NCBI GenBank assembly: GCA_963995505.1
Contig: OZ023180.1
Coordinates: 18,366,689-18,430,688 of the forward strand
Length of the DNA: 64,000 nt
From: Hypericum androsaemum
Lineage: Eukaryota > Streptophyta > Magnoliopsida > Malpighiales > Hypericaceae
Direction of reading: 5' to 3'
The notes under the pieces were generated by a model. It was not told where the DNA came from. It did not search any database and worked only from the letters and a program-made list of their open reading frames with translations. The position numbers and the translations under genes are program-made. Positions 1 through 10,477 of this stretch are shown one piece after another; position 1 is the stretch's first letter, and each line of letters begins with the position of its first letter.

Positions 1-762
1 GTGTTTGTTGATTTCGTACAACTTTGAATCCCACAAAACTCCCCTTTTTACTTTTGTGTTATTAGTTAGATTAATTGAGTATTCGACCATCCTTGGATCC
101 GACTCGGTATTTCCACTTTCTTGCTACTAATTAGTGAGCCGTGAATATCGGTTTATTTTGAGGGGCCTCGACACGCTCGTCAGTGGTATAGTTCGCATCT
201 ATGTAATTTGTTTACACCATGTGCAATCGATTGTTTAGAAGTTCAAATATTCATTTTAATCTTTTTTGTTTATATTTTTCAAAATTCATATTCTAATATT
301 CTAATTTGTAAATCGTATAATTGCAATGTTCTATTCAAAAAAAATTTTATGGGTCAAATTAAATACGATTTAAAATTTATAGAATTTGGATTCGTGGAAT
401 TAGACGAATCGTAATTCGTGAACACCCTAGGCGTACTTTTGGTTGGGCTTGTGTGGTATGGGATTTGGCTTTAAAGATTGAAATTTTTGTTACCCGAAGA
501 GCCAAAATCTAAAATTTCAATTGAGCGATAAAGAAATGCAATCTTTATTCTCTCGATATAGTATCTTTCTAAAAAAATACAAGACTAGATAGAGAAGAAA
601 GTTGCAATTAACAACTACTATACCACATAAACTTCTCTTATGTCGGCCCTCCGTGAGCTATTAAGATCAAAGCCACGAACAAGCGATGCATGAAAACGAA
701 TCCACCCATTTATTTAGCTATTGGTTCTTCAGTCTATTCCGAAATACTCCTTGCTTATATGA
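1..762. other. AT-rich intergenic DNA, nothing recognised
   Basis: No coding exon, RNA gene or clear repeat structure was recognised here. The short open frames have no family features. The first 200 bases read like degraded transposon-derived DNA, but I could not name a family. Confidence 0.4.
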
Positions 763-1314
763 TCAAGGGACCACATTATCAAGTTTTGCTGTAGAAAGAT
801 CCAAAGGAAATACGCAAAAATAATCAACACCATGACATTATAAGTATTCCCAAATTAAGTTTCTTCTTAAAAAAAAACGGAAAAATAAAGGTTGCCGGAT
901 GTGAGAACCATAAAAACTATTCATTATTTTTGGATGTACGTTTTAAGGGTTGGACATGACATGGCATAACACACTTTATAAAATTTCTGAAGGAATTTAT
1001 TATTACCTTGTATTGATATTGTTTTTTATAAGACTTTGTATTGATATTGTACTTTGGTATTCCCGATTTCTAGGACGTGAAACAACCCAACATTAAAAAT
1101 GATAGCTCATACCTTTGAATTCCTTGGCCATACAATCTGTATCACATTTCATCTCGCAAAAGGTGTTTCCGAGCTCCCCCTTCTTGCATTCTTCGTGGCA
1201 CTTGTTGAAACAGTCCTTGTACGCTTCCTCGTATGAAATGGCCCCAGAAACTTGCACCGAAGCAACAATCACAACGATGCACAATAGAACGACTGCTACA
1301 CACTTCTTTCCCAT
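763..1314 (-). CDS. Ole e 6-like small secreted Cys-rich protein, two exons
   Basis: Exon 1 runs 1314 to 1113. It encodes a signal peptide (MGKKCVAVVLLCIVVIVASV...) and a mature part with spaced cysteines: CFNKCHEECKK, then FCEMKCDTDCMAKE. The FCEMKCDTDC block is characteristic of the olive pollen allergen Ole e 6 family, small helical disulfide proteins of pollen and other secretory tissue whose function is unknown. The frame runs into a good donor (AAAG|GTATGA) in phase 1. I place exon 2 at 788 to 763 after a CTACAG acceptor; it adds AKLDNVVP and a stop, giving about 75 residues, the usual family size. Exon 2 is tiny and inferred only from frame and acceptor. A TATAAAAA box lies about 30 bases upstream of the ATG. 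Family call is firm; exon 2 is less so. Confidence 0.75.
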
Positions 1315-1342
1315 TTTTCTGAATTCAAAGTGACTCCCAATT

Positions 1343-1350
1343 TTTTATAT
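1343..1350 (-). promoter_or_regulatory. TATA box of the Ole e 6-like gene
   Basis: The minus strand reads ATATAAAAAA here, 29 or more bases upstream of the ATG at 1314. This implies a very short 5' leader, as is common for small secreted protein genes. Confidence 0.45.
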
Positions 1351-2640
1351 TCAGTGCTTCAGCTATGTTTGCAATATAATGAAAGGGGAAAATAATTCAG
1401 TTGGTGTATTAATAGGCATGCACGGTATCCGAATTTCAAGTTTCGTCATCTAAAATATTGAGAGTTGACACATTTTATGGTTATTATTCTACGACATAAT
1501 TAGACATTTCTATAATTATAGTTTGTGTTCTTATGATTTTCCTGACAAAAATCAATTGTGCAACGCATTCTTGGTGTCTTATCTTAGTGAGAGAGAAACC
1601 TCAAAATTTTCTAACTCAGATCAAGTACACTCTCCCTTGGTAGTTTTAGCGTTGCCACTCATTTCAAGAGACATAGTTCTTGGTCGAATATCTGGTTCTC
1701 TTACCGCATTCCTCTCCAATTTATACGCTTTATCAATTATAATACCAGAAACTATTTACATAATTTTGGAAACTAAATTATTTAGATTGATGAAACCTAC
1801 CAAATTGTAGGTTAGACCTGATATTCGTATTAATAACGGGCCGAATCCCGATTCGGTGCTTGCAACGTAACCCCAGCAGCACCAATCGGGAAAAAAAAAC
1901 ATGCGGGCTTCCTTCTCTGACCTTGATTTCGACACGAACTGTGTCCCCTGGCATGCCTTTGATTGCAGCTACTTCAACCTCGACGCCATCGCATCGCTTC
2001 CACCAACTAAACCCTAAACAACAACAGACGACACCAAAACACGAAATCGAAACACATCTCAATTGGCTGAATATACCCTAATTTAAATCGAAACAAAGCC
2101 AGACAAAGAACCCTAAACTGAGCAATCGATACAAGTGTTGGAAAAATGGAGCAAATGTTAGTGAGTAAAATGATAATTTAAAGGGACATTTATTTGAGAA
2201 AAATTATTCGATCATTTTTAGAATTTATAACATCCCAACATTTATTTCAGAATTCATTACATTGATTTAATGCATACATTAATTTAGAATTTTAACATTA
2301 AATCATATGTTACACAATTAAATTGTGTAAATGCACATATTTATTTTACCCTTTGGATATTTACTATATAAAAAAATTATCCTTCATTTGTGAATACTAC
2401 AATCCAAACCAAACCAATGGTGAGATCTATTATTCCATTTTTCGATTCCGAGTATACCTTGTTTTTCAATTTCATGTTCATTTCCACCAAACTTTCCAAC
2501 AATGAGATCCTAGATAGAGGAATTACTTGTTACATAGTTGATCGCTTGATGTAGCAAAACGAAAATCCCACCCAATTTATCTCGGATTCCCATTAAAAAA
2601 AGCTATTATCGGGTGTAAAATGATCAACTTTGTTAGAGAG
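1351..2640. other. Intergenic DNA with a promoter-like fragment
   Basis: Minus-strand bases about 2130 to 1915 look like the 5' end of a housekeeping gene: two telo-box-like TTTAGGGTT motifs, then an ATGGCGTCG context, and a possible donor (ATCAAG|GTCAGA) near 1930. The frame that follows is short and I do not recognise it, and no later exon was found towards lower coordinates. It may be a captured or abandoned 5' fragment. The rest is AT-rich with no feature. Confidence 0.25.
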
Positions 2641-2850
2641 AGGTTTTGTTTTTGAAATTGATGTGTTCTTTTATTTTAGTCTTTGAAAAATGATGTGCTC
2701 TTATATTGTAGCTTTAGAAAATTGATGTGCTATTATGTTTTGCTTTTGAAAAATTAATGTCGTTACGTAGATGTGCCTGTTGAAAAACTGATATGCCGCT
2801 ATGCTGATGTGCCATTAAAAAAATGATATGCCGCTATATCAATGTGCCAC
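2641..2850. repeat. Degenerate short tandem repeats around GATGTGCTRTTAT
   Basis: Imperfect copies of a roughly 25 to 40 base unit with the core TGATGTGCT/TGATATGCC follow one another, separated by runs such as TTTGAAAAA. Copies differ in length and sequence. No coding role is seen. Confidence 0.45.
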
Positions 2851-3631
2851 CGTATATTTCATATTGTCCGATTGATGCTGCTAAGGGATTAACAGCACCG
2901 AATCCAAAGCCATTAATACCATGTGATCTGATACAACAACATTATGATTTTAGAAGTAAATGCGCAAAGTTTTATAGTGAGATTCGTTTAAGGATGTCCG
3001 GACAAGTGCCCCGTGCAATTTTTTTGTATAATGCATTAACTATTTCTTATCTTCAAAATTGTGCCTACTACACAATGCAATGTCCTATCGGCAATCAAAA
3101 TGAAAAAAAAAAATCTTTTTCTCAAAGAAAAAAGAAAAGAATAGACATACAAGAAAATTAATGTGCAGCACAACGAAATGATAATTGGTCAACTTCTAAA
3201 TTAAATAATTTATTTTCTTCCTCCTTTTGCATGGAAACAAGAGTAGTATAAATGCGAAATGTTCTTTATGAGTATGAGGACTAGTTGGTTTCAACCTTAA
3301 AGGATGCTTCAACTGACACCGGGGGCCGAGCCACCTTTAACATTGAGGGGGCAATTGCCCCACTTAAATTTTTTTGGATTTGATAATGAGGTATATTTTT
3401 TAATATATATCTCTCGACTAAAATTAGAAATTGATCCCACTAAAAAATTAATAAACCTAAAAATTGAAACCAAATCTTAAAAAAATTTAGAGATTTCTTA
3501 ATTTTTAAATATATATTATAAGATATTAATTAGTCTAACTATACTATCATAAATAATAAAACAATCAACTATAAAAAATTAAAAAGATAGTACCTACCTA
3601 CTTAGTCCAGCCCAGTGGCCCACGCAGGTAA

Positions 3632-4636
3632 AAAATTATAGGGCAAAATAGTCATAGGTCCTGTTGTTTGATGAAATTGATGAATCAGGATAAGCTAATA
3701 TTGTTTAGTCCCTATTATTTCACAAACCAACCGATTAGTCCCTAAACTAAATTCCAGTGACTATTTCCGGGAAGACACAATTTAAAGTGTCGAAAATACC
3801 CCTGAACTCACCCAAAATTTACAAAGTTGCGACAAGTGAAAAAAAAATCTCATCGTCGACCATCCATCCCCCAACCGATCAAAGTCCCATTTTCACACTA
3901 CAAGCATCCATCTGGAAACAAATAGCGTATAACAGAAGCTAAAACATGAACACATCAACAACCATTTGCTTGAGCTACCCTAACGCGGCCTCGCTCCGGT
4001 ACGTTGTTTCCACAAACTGCACCTTGACCTTGAATTTCTTTGGGGGCTTGGGACCTGACGTGGCAGGCAAGACGATGCCGTTGTGTTCCGGTTGGAGTAG
4101 ATTGTGCATCTTCTCCTCTCCGGGTTGACAGCTGGAAGCCATAGTTTGATTATTTAAGTTTTGCTTTAAAATGGAGATGGGAAAAAAGGGATAAACCCTA
4201 GAGGATTGGTTTGATTATCATTTTGGGAGCTCTCGATGTTTTGTTGAAACTAGATGAGTCGTCGTCTATTTTTTTGGAGCTGCTCGTGTTTAAAGAAACA
4301 AATTTTTAGAATACATTCGAATTTGGATCTTGCTTAATTAGTTCTAATAGTCATTATTTTTAAAAATGTCATTTTCTGCAGAGAAATCGTAGCACAGAGT
4401 TGAATGAATTGAAGATGAGAGTTTTTTTCACTTATGGTAACTTTGTAAATTTTGGGTGAGTTCAGGGATATTTTTGACACTTTAAATAAAATCTTGCCAA
4501 AAAAAGTGGCCTGAATTTGATTCAGAGACTAATCGGTTAGTTTTTGAAACAACAGGGACCAAACAATATTACCTTGTCCTGATTCATCAATTTTTTCAAA
4601 CAATAAGGACCTATGACTATTTTGCCCAAAATTATA
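3632..4636. mobile_element. MULE-type TIR element nested in the hAT element
   Basis: Exact 9-bp duplications AAAATTATA (3632-3640 and 4628-4636) flank a 987-bp element, 3641-4627. Its inverted ends start GGGCAAAATAGTCATAGG and extend about 200 bp with mismatches. A 9-bp target duplication and long TIRs are the Mutator-like (MULE) signature. The centre, about 3870-4310, has different base composition from the arms and looks like captured host sequence (described separately). No transposase is present, so movement would need help from an autonomous relative. Confidence 0.8.
3975..4142 (-). pseudogene. Captured 5' end of a host gene inside the MULE
   Basis: On the minus strand an ATG at 4142 opens a 55-codon frame (MASSCQPGEE ... 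KKFKVKVQFVETTYRSEAALG, stop at about 3975). It is preceded by a typical plant leader with a CTCTAGGGTTTATCCC telo-box-like motif. The frame ends at TTAGG|GTAGCTC, which could be an exon-intron border. It is much more GC-rich than the element arms. I read this as the leader and first exon of a host gene captured by the MULE. I do not recognise the donor family. Confidence 0.45.
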
Positions 4637-4681
4637 TTGCCTCCACTTTCCAAATTTTCTGAGTCCGCCCCTCACTGACAC

Positions 4682-5059
4682 ATTCCTTTTCTAAGATCTG
4701 TCCTGGCTTAAGTGTGACCGTGGGGAACCCTTTCAATATGAAAATTTGAAAGAAAAAACGAAGTATAAAGTATGACTAGAAAATTGGTCAAAGTGATGAG
4801 AACTTTTGAATCTTATAAATATGAAAAATATTATTTGAAGAGTTATCCCGAGAACACGCATTCATATCCAGTGACAAGGAGGCAGAAAATACAGAATTGT
4901 TCTGCTTCATGCAGATAAGAACCAATATAAAACCAAAATTAAACAATACATGAGAAGATGGGAACATCTCATATTGCAGTTCCATGAGAGTTAACATGAA
5001 CAAGCTGCAGAATAGCAGCTTCGACTTCCTAAAATCGTTGTCTTGACGATGAGATGTTA
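4682..5059. other. Intergenic DNA downstream of the split LTP gene
   Basis: The 3' flank and probable 3' UTR of the minus-strand LTP-like gene that ends near 5060. A minus-strand frame at 4788-5003 has no family features. No other feature was seen. Confidence 0.4.
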
Positions 5060-6127
5060 CTACTTGGAAGCTGCATCGACAGAGAGATTTTGTAAAAAAT
5101 ATTATAGGAAGTGGAAATTAGAATAGTGATGAAGATACACATGCATTACTTGGGGCAAAGTTTGAAGTGGCAGTAACAATAGAAGGTCAAATTCCGCTTA
5201 AAAAGATGAAACATCATTAAAACAAGACCTTATAGTACTCGATTTTGAATATCAGAGTTTTATAAAAAAAAGTTTGCAGTCGGTGAAATAACCTGGAGCC
5301 GGAGCAGGGGCAACTGCAGAAGGAAACTCAGGCGCGGCCGTTGGAGTCAGCAAGAAGGGACGACCTGCTCCCAAAAGGTTATATTTATCACTTTTTGTTT
5401 TCGATGAAACATATTAATTAGTCTCTTGATTCGAAAATAAAATATTGTTTGTAGAGTAAACATATCTAATTCTCGTTTTCGAAAAAAATAATAATTTAAT
5501 TTTAATATATTTTCAATATTTATCGAAACGTTTGACAGACTAAAAATGCATTCTCGAAAATACTTTCTTAATGAAAAAATCAAATAATTAAGGTAAAATA
5601 CAACGTTAAAGAGTTGAAATGGCATTTCCCAGGCAAAAACTATTTTCCAGCAGTAACAATCTGTGGAAGAAAAATATTTTTCGCAGAAAGATGAAAAATG
5701 GCTTGCCAACTTTTTTTATGGAAAGTTGCTTTCCAAATTTTTTTTAAAGGTTAATTTTTATTGAATCACAATAGTTTTCCGGAAACCACTTCCCATCAGA
5801 ACAACTATAGTATTAAATTGGTTTCCATCCATCACAATGAAACTAACATAGTGACAAAATGTTGAATAACACATTTTAATTAAATTTAACGAGAGCAAGA
5901 TTTTTTTTAAAATTTTTAAAATTTGAATGGATACTGCGTAGCATATTTCATACACCTAGCAACTTGTATATCAGAGAAATAATAAAATTTCAGATGACAA
6001 ATCAACATAAAAATAATATTTTTTAATTGGTCATACCTGCAGGTGGTAGGGGAGCGCCAGTGGCTGCAAATTCCATTCCGTAAAACATCAGCAAACGAAC
6101 AAAAATGATGCGAATTATTGAGATTAT

Positions 6128-6606
6128 TGTTGGGAAACACGAACAATACCGGAGCTAGAGATCGATGACAAACACAAAGGAAACTCACGCACACAAGAAT
6201 ACGACACAAAAATTTGGTCACCCGGTTCGATCTAAACCGATCTACGTCCGGGGGCGTACCAAGCCAGGAGATTTCACTATATCAAGCTCGATCTACACTC
6301 TAGAGCTTCACTCGCTCAACAATGGTGTTTCTCTCTCCTCTTCTCTCTCTGTCTCTCTCTCTCTCTCTACACAAGGAAGAAGATACCGGAATAGTGACTG
6401 AGAGGTGGGTATTTATAGTGCCCACAGCCTAGGACTATTTGGTGTCGGCAGGGCCAAAATCGTCCACCAGAAATCACATTTCTGGCCGCGGATGAATAGT
6501 ACCCAGTCAACATGTGAACAGTGAAAAGTCAACATGTGAACAGTAACTCCGTATATTCAACGCGTAAACAGTAACTCCGTATAGTACGAAGTCTCCATAC
6601 CCAACA
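6128..6606 (-). repeat. 3' LTR of the Copia element (479 bp)
   Basis: It begins TGTTGGG and ends CCCAACA. It matches the LTR at 10478-10976 except that it lacks 20 bases present there (10493-10512). The lost segment lies between two copies of the short repeat CACGA, so slippage or strand misalignment explains the loss. A polypyrimidine CT run near 6330-6370 lies inside the LTR. Confidence 0.85.
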
Positions 6607-6618
6607 ATCTCCCACCTG
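6607..6618 (-). promoter_or_regulatory. Polypurine tract of the Copia element
   Basis: On the minus strand CCAGGTGGGAGAT directly precedes the TGTTGGG of the 3' LTR. This is the expected place and composition for the plus-strand primer of an LTR retrotransposon. The same sequence recurs next to the middle LTR at 10977. Confidence 0.65.
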
Positions 6619-6698
6619 GAGACTGACCTCAACACTTGTCACCATTCACTTGATGACCTCCTTCTCCTCTTCACTGCTTGGTACGCCGGGTCTCTTCT

Positions 6699-8192
6699 CT
6701 AGTTTACTAGACCCGCTGAAGCCATGTTAAGCTTCAGCTTCTCTAAGGTAACCACCTTAGCCAACATATCCGCGGGATTCACTTTCCCGTCGATCTTCTC
6801 AAGTTGCAAGATCTTCCTCTCCAATAGACTTCGAATGTAGTGATACTTCAACTCAATGTGCTTTGTCCTTGAGTGGAATGCGGGATTCTTAGCCAAGTGT
6901 ATCGCACTTTGGCTGTCACTGTGGAGCACACTTTCACTTTGCTCCTTGCCCAATTCTCCCAAGAAGTTTTGCAACCATACCATCTCTTTGCTTGCTTCTG
7001 TCACAGCCACATACTCACTTTCTGCGGTTGACAAAGCCACAACCTTTTGCAACCTGGAAGCCCAAGATATCGCTGTCCCTCCCAGTGTGAACACATAACC
7101 ACTAGTGCTCCTCTTGCCATCATGATCATTGGACCCCAAGTCTGCATCACAATAGCCTGTCAGCTTCACATCTTTGCCCTCAAAGCACAGGGCCTTCTTA
7201 GTAGTACCTCTCAAGTAACCAAGGATCCACTTCACTGCGATCCAATGCTGCTCACCTGGATTGCTCATGAATCTGCTCACTACTCCCACCGCATGTGCTA
7301 TGTCTGGCCTTGTGCAAATCATAGCATACATCAAGCTTCCGACTGCCGATGCATAAGGAGTCTTCTCCATTTGAGCCTTCTCCGCCTTACTCTTAGGCGA
7401 ATCCTTCTTGGACAACATAAAGTGCCCACCTAAAGGAGTCAACTTGGGGTTGGTCTTTTGCATGTTGAACCTCTTCAACACCTTCTCAATGTACTCAGCC
7501 TGTGAGAGAAACAGCTTCCCATCAGCCTTATTCCTCTCAATCCTCATCCCAAGGATTTGCTTAGCCTCCCCCAAGTCCTTCATGGCAAACCTCTCAGACA
7601 ATTGCTTCTTCACCTTGCTCACCTCCCGAGCACTGGCGCCTGCTATCAACATGTCATCAACATAAAGCAGAAGGATGATATAGCTATTGTCAAATCTTTT
7701 GAAATAGCAGCAATGATCAGCCTCACAGCGCACGAACTCAATCTCATGCATGAACCCATCAAACTTCTTGTACCACTGCCTTGGAGCTTGCTTCAAGCCA
7801 TACAAGCTCTTCCTCAACCTGCACACAAGCTCACTTTTACCATCTGACAAGTATCCCTCTGGTTGTACCATGTAGATCTCTTCCTCTAGATCACCATGGA
7901 GAAATGCTGTCTTCACATCCATCTGCTCCAACATCAGATTCTCTGAAGCTACCATACTCAACACCATACGAATAGTGGTCAGCTTCACAACAGGAGTGAA
8001 AACATCAGTAAAATCTATACCATATTTCTGTTGAAATCCCTTCACAACCAGTCTTGCCTTGTAACGCTCGGTGCCATCCGCCTCTTGCTTAACTCTATAT
8101 ACCCACTTATTTTGCAGTGCCTTCTTGCCTTTAGGGAGTTGGACTAGTTCCCAAGTCATGTTACTCCTCAATGACTTCATCTCGTCATCCAT
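6699..8192 (-). CDS. Copia pol, reverse transcriptase and RNase H part
   Basis: The 497-codon frame starts at MDDEMKSLRSN and carries the Copia reverse transcriptase: FTPVVKLTTIR, MDVKTAFLHGDLEEEIYM, the YVDDMLIAG catalytic box, then the RNase H region with GYCDADLGSNDHDGKRS and STAESEYVA, ending 507 bases before the upstream LTR. It copies element RNA into DNA and removes the RNA strand. The family normally has one gag-pol frame. Here the frame is separated by one base phase from gag-protease-integrase at about 8180-8215, so this part can no longer be made as a normal fusion. The frame is otherwise open and well preserved. Tork/Tnt1-like lineage by resemblance. Confidence 0.85.
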   Translation of the reverse strand: MDDEMKSLRSNMTWELVQLPKGKKALQNKWVYRVKQEADGTERYKARLVVKGFQQKYGIDFTDVFTPVVKLTTIRMVLSMVASENLMLEQMDVKTAFLHGDLEEEIYMVQPEGYLSDGKSELVCRLRKSLYGLKQAPRQWYKKFDGFMHEIEFVRCEADHCCYFKRFDNSYIILLLYVDDMLIAGASAREVSKVKKQLSERFAMKDLGEAKQILGMRIERNKADGKLFLSQAEYIEKVLKRFNMQKTNPKLTPLGGHFMLSKKDSPKSKAEKAQMEKTPYASAVGSLMYAMICTRPDIAHAVGVVSRFMSNPGEQHWIAVKWILGYLRGTTKKALCFEGKDVKLTGYCDADLGSNDHDGKRSTSGYVFTLGGTAISWASRLQKVVALSTAESEYVAVTEASKEMVWLQNFLGELGKEQSESVLHSDSQSAIHLAKNPAFHSRTKHIELKYHYIRSLLERKILQLEKIDGKVNPADMLAKVVTLEKLKLNMASAGLVN

Positions 8193-10432
8193 TGCAAGCT
8201 TCCACTTGCCAATGGTGGTGGAGAACTTGGTTCCGCTTCCTCCTCGGCCACCTGGCCATCTTGTGCCCTTTTGCTCCCACCTGAGTTCGAGATGTCTAAC
8301 TCAATCACCTCACTGCTAGAACCCACCTCGTCGGATACACTCCCCCTGTCCTTGTACAAAACCTTCTCATTGAATATGACATCTCGGCTTCTGATAACCT
8401 TGCGGTTCTTCTCATCCCAAAACCTGAAACCAAAATTATCTCCACCATATCCAATGAATGTGCACTTTTTGGACTTAGCATCCAGTTTGCTCCTATCACC
8501 TGCATCAATATGAACATATGACACACAACCAAATACTCGAAGGTAAGAAAGATCAACCTCCTTCCCACTCCAAGCCTCCTCCGGTATCCCATTATCCAAA
8601 GGAGTTGATGGTCCTCTATTGATCAAGAAAGCCGCGGTGTTCACTGCATCCGCCCAAAACATCTTTGGTAAGCCACACTTCAGTCGCATGGCCCTAGCTC
8701 TCTCATTGATTGTTCTGTTCATCCTCTCTGCGATGCCATTTTGCTGGGGGGTTCCAGCTACTGTCTTCTCCATGCGAATCCCATTTGCTGCACAGTAATC
8801 CTTGAACTCTTGGAGCTCATACTCTCCACCATTGTCAGATCTCAAACACTTCACATTGAGACCTGTCTCATTTTCCACAAGGGCTCTCCACTTCTTGAAG
8901 GCATCAAAGGCTTCAGACTTATGTTTCAAGAAGTACACCCACAGCTTCCTTGTAGAATCATCAATAAAGGTTATGTAATACAATGAACCACCCAAGGATG
9001 CCACTGGTGCTGGTCCCCACAAATCGCTGTGGACCAACTCAAGCTTCTGCTCCTTTGGAGATCTGCCAGCTCTCGAAAAACTCACTCTCTTCTGCTTCCC
9101 GAAAACACAATCCTCACAGAGTTCCACTTCCACTGTCTTGAGGCCTGGAAGCTTCCCCTTCGAGCATAGCACCCTCATTCCCTTCTCACTCATGTGGCCA
9201 AGGCGACTATGCCACAAATCTGCATCATCCGTTGCACCTGCAACATTAATGCTCTCATTGGTGTTCTTCGTCATATACAAAGTACCCTCCTTCAAACCTC
9301 GAGCCACCACCCTAGCTCCTTTGGTAATTTTCCATGTCTTGCAACCAAAGGTCACTGTGTAACCTTCATCATCTAGTTGCCCCACGGATAGCAAATTCCT
9401 CTTCAACCCAGGAATATGCCTCACCCCTTTCAACAACAACAAAGATCCATTAGGAGTATTGATCCGAACATCTCCCATGCCCACAATTTTCAAAGGGTCA
9501 TCATTCGCTAGATAGACTTTGCCATAATCACCTATGACATACTTCTCCATCATCCCTGCATCGCTACAAGAATGAAATGATGCTCCCGAATCCAATACCC
9601 ACTCCTCCAATGGACTGCTCACACTCAAGATCAACGCATCCCCGTGATCTTCCGTTGTCGCATTTGCGGATTTTTCCTTCTTTGGTGCCGTGCATTGATC
9701 TCTGAAATGACCATATTGTTCACAATTCCAACATTGCACCGAGCTCTTGTCCTTCTTCGGACCACCCTTCGATTTAGATCTTGACCTACCCCGGTCCTTC
9801 TTCCCCTTCCACTTATTCTCAGACCTTCCCCTGTTACCCATGCTCAAAGCTGAACTCGAGGCTACTCCGGATTCCTTTCTACGAATCTCCTCACTCATAA
9901 TCAAATCCCTCACCTCATCTAGCTTGAGCGTTACTTTCCCCGCCGAGGCACTCACTGCCGTGACCGTGCCATTCCAACTATCGGGTAAAGAACTTAGTAA
10001 AATTAGGGCTTGTACCTCATCATCGAAGTCGATCTTAACCGAGCTCAATTGGGCTATCGTTGCATTGAACTCGTGAAGATGCTTGGTCACCATCGTACCC
10101 TCCGCCATCCGAAGGTTGAACAACTTCCTCATCAAGTGAACCTTGTTGGCCGCCGATGGCTTCTCGTACATCTCGGACAACGTCTCCAACATCTCCTTCG
10201 TGGTCTTTGACTTTACTGTGTGCAAGGCCACGTTCCTAGACAAAGACAAGCGCACCACGCTCATCGCTTTCCGATCTAGGAGCTTCCACTCCTCTTCCTT
10301 CATGTCCTCTGGCTTCTTCCCATCAAGGGGCAAGTGCAAATCTTTGCCATACAAGTAGTCCTCTACTTGCATCTTCCAGAAGCCATAATCGACGCCATCG
10401 AACTTCTCCACGGGCGATCTCACATCACCCAT
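8177..10432 (-). CDS. Copia gag, protease and integrase part
   Basis: I choose the ATG at 10432 (MGDVRSPVEKF); an in-frame GTG lies six codons upstream. Order of domains in about 751 codons: gag N-terminus (FDGVDYGFWKMQVEDYL), zinc knuckle CWNCEQYGHFRDQC, protease WVLDSGASFHS, integrase zinc region HSRLGHMSEKGM with CEDCVFGK, then the catalytic core from HSDLWGP through DDSTRKLWVY and DNGGEYE. After FGCVSYVHIDAGDRSKLDAKS the C-terminal part reaches EEEAEPSSPPPLA and then shifts into a wrong frame with an early stop. The usual linker of some 50 to 60 residues before the reverse transcriptase is absent, so a deletion both removed it and broke the frame. Confidence 0.85.
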   Translation of the reverse strand: MGDVRSPVEKFDGVDYGFWKMQVEDYLYGKDLHLPLDGKKPEDMKEEEWKLLDRKAMSVVRLSLSRNVALHTVKSKTTKEMLETLSEMYEKPSAANKVHLMRKLFNLRMAEGTMVTKHLHEFNATIAQLSSVKIDFDDEVQALILLSSLPDSWNGTVTAVSASAGKVTLKLDEVRDLIMSEEIRRKESGVASSSALSMGNRGRSENKWKGKKDRGRSRSKSKGGPKKDKSSVQCWNCEQYGHFRDQCTAPKKEKSANATTEDHGDALILSVSSPLEEWVLDSGASFHSCSDAGMMEKYVIGDYGKVYLANDDPLKIVGMGDVRINTPNGSLLLLKGVRHIPGLKRNLLSVGQLDDEGYTVTFGCKTWKITKGARVVARGLKEGTLYMTKNTNESINVAGATDDADLWHSRLGHMSEKGMRVLCSKGKLPGLKTVEVELCEDCVFGKQKRVSFSRAGRSPKEQKLELVHSDLWGPAPVASLGGSLYYITFIDDSTRKLWVYFLKHKSEAFDAFKKWRALVENETGLNVKCLRSDNGGEYELQEFKDYCAANGIRMEKTVAGTPQQNGIAERMNRTINERARAMRLKCGLPKMFWADAVNTAAFLINRGPSTPLDNGIPEEAWSGKEVDLSYLRVFGCVSYVHIDAGDRSKLDAKSKKCTFIGYGGDNFGFRFWDEKNRKVIRSRDVIFNEKVLYKDRGSVSDEVGSSSEVIELDISNSGGSKRAQDGQVAEEEAEPSSPPPLASGSLQWMTR

Positions 10433-10463
10433 CGTGATTGCTCCCACCACGCCCTAAACCCGG

Positions 10464-10475
10464 GCTCTGATACCA
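10464..10475 (-). promoter_or_regulatory. Primer binding site for initiator Met-tRNA
   Basis: The minus strand reads TGGTATCAGAGC two bases inside the middle LTR. This is the complement of the 3' end of plant initiator tRNA-Met and the usual Copia priming site. It marks the LTR at 10478-10976 as the 5' LTR of the full unit. Confidence 0.88.
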
Positions 10476-10477
10476 AT

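Larger units (their letters stand above)
3312..4681. mobile_element. hAT-like nonautonomous element, interrupted by a MULE
   Basis: An 8-bp direct repeat ACTGACAC (3312-3319 and 4674-4681) brackets imperfect inverted ends: CGGGGGCCGAGCCA on the left and the complement of CTGAGTCCGCCCCTC on the right. An 8-bp duplication and a GGGGCGGA-type terminus fit the hAT superfamily. No transposase remains. Most of the length between the ends is a second element (3641-4627) inserted later; without it and its duplication the hAT part is only about 360 bases, MITE size. Confidence 0.6.

Noticed and set aside
2823..3161. 112-codon plus-strand frame
   Set aside because: No recognisable domain or conserved pattern, and it starts inside degenerate tandem repeats.
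5347..5709. 120-codon minus-strand frame
   Set aside because: Phe/Tyr/Leu/Ile-rich translation of AT-rich intron DNA of the split LTP gene; it overlaps exon 3 in another frame.
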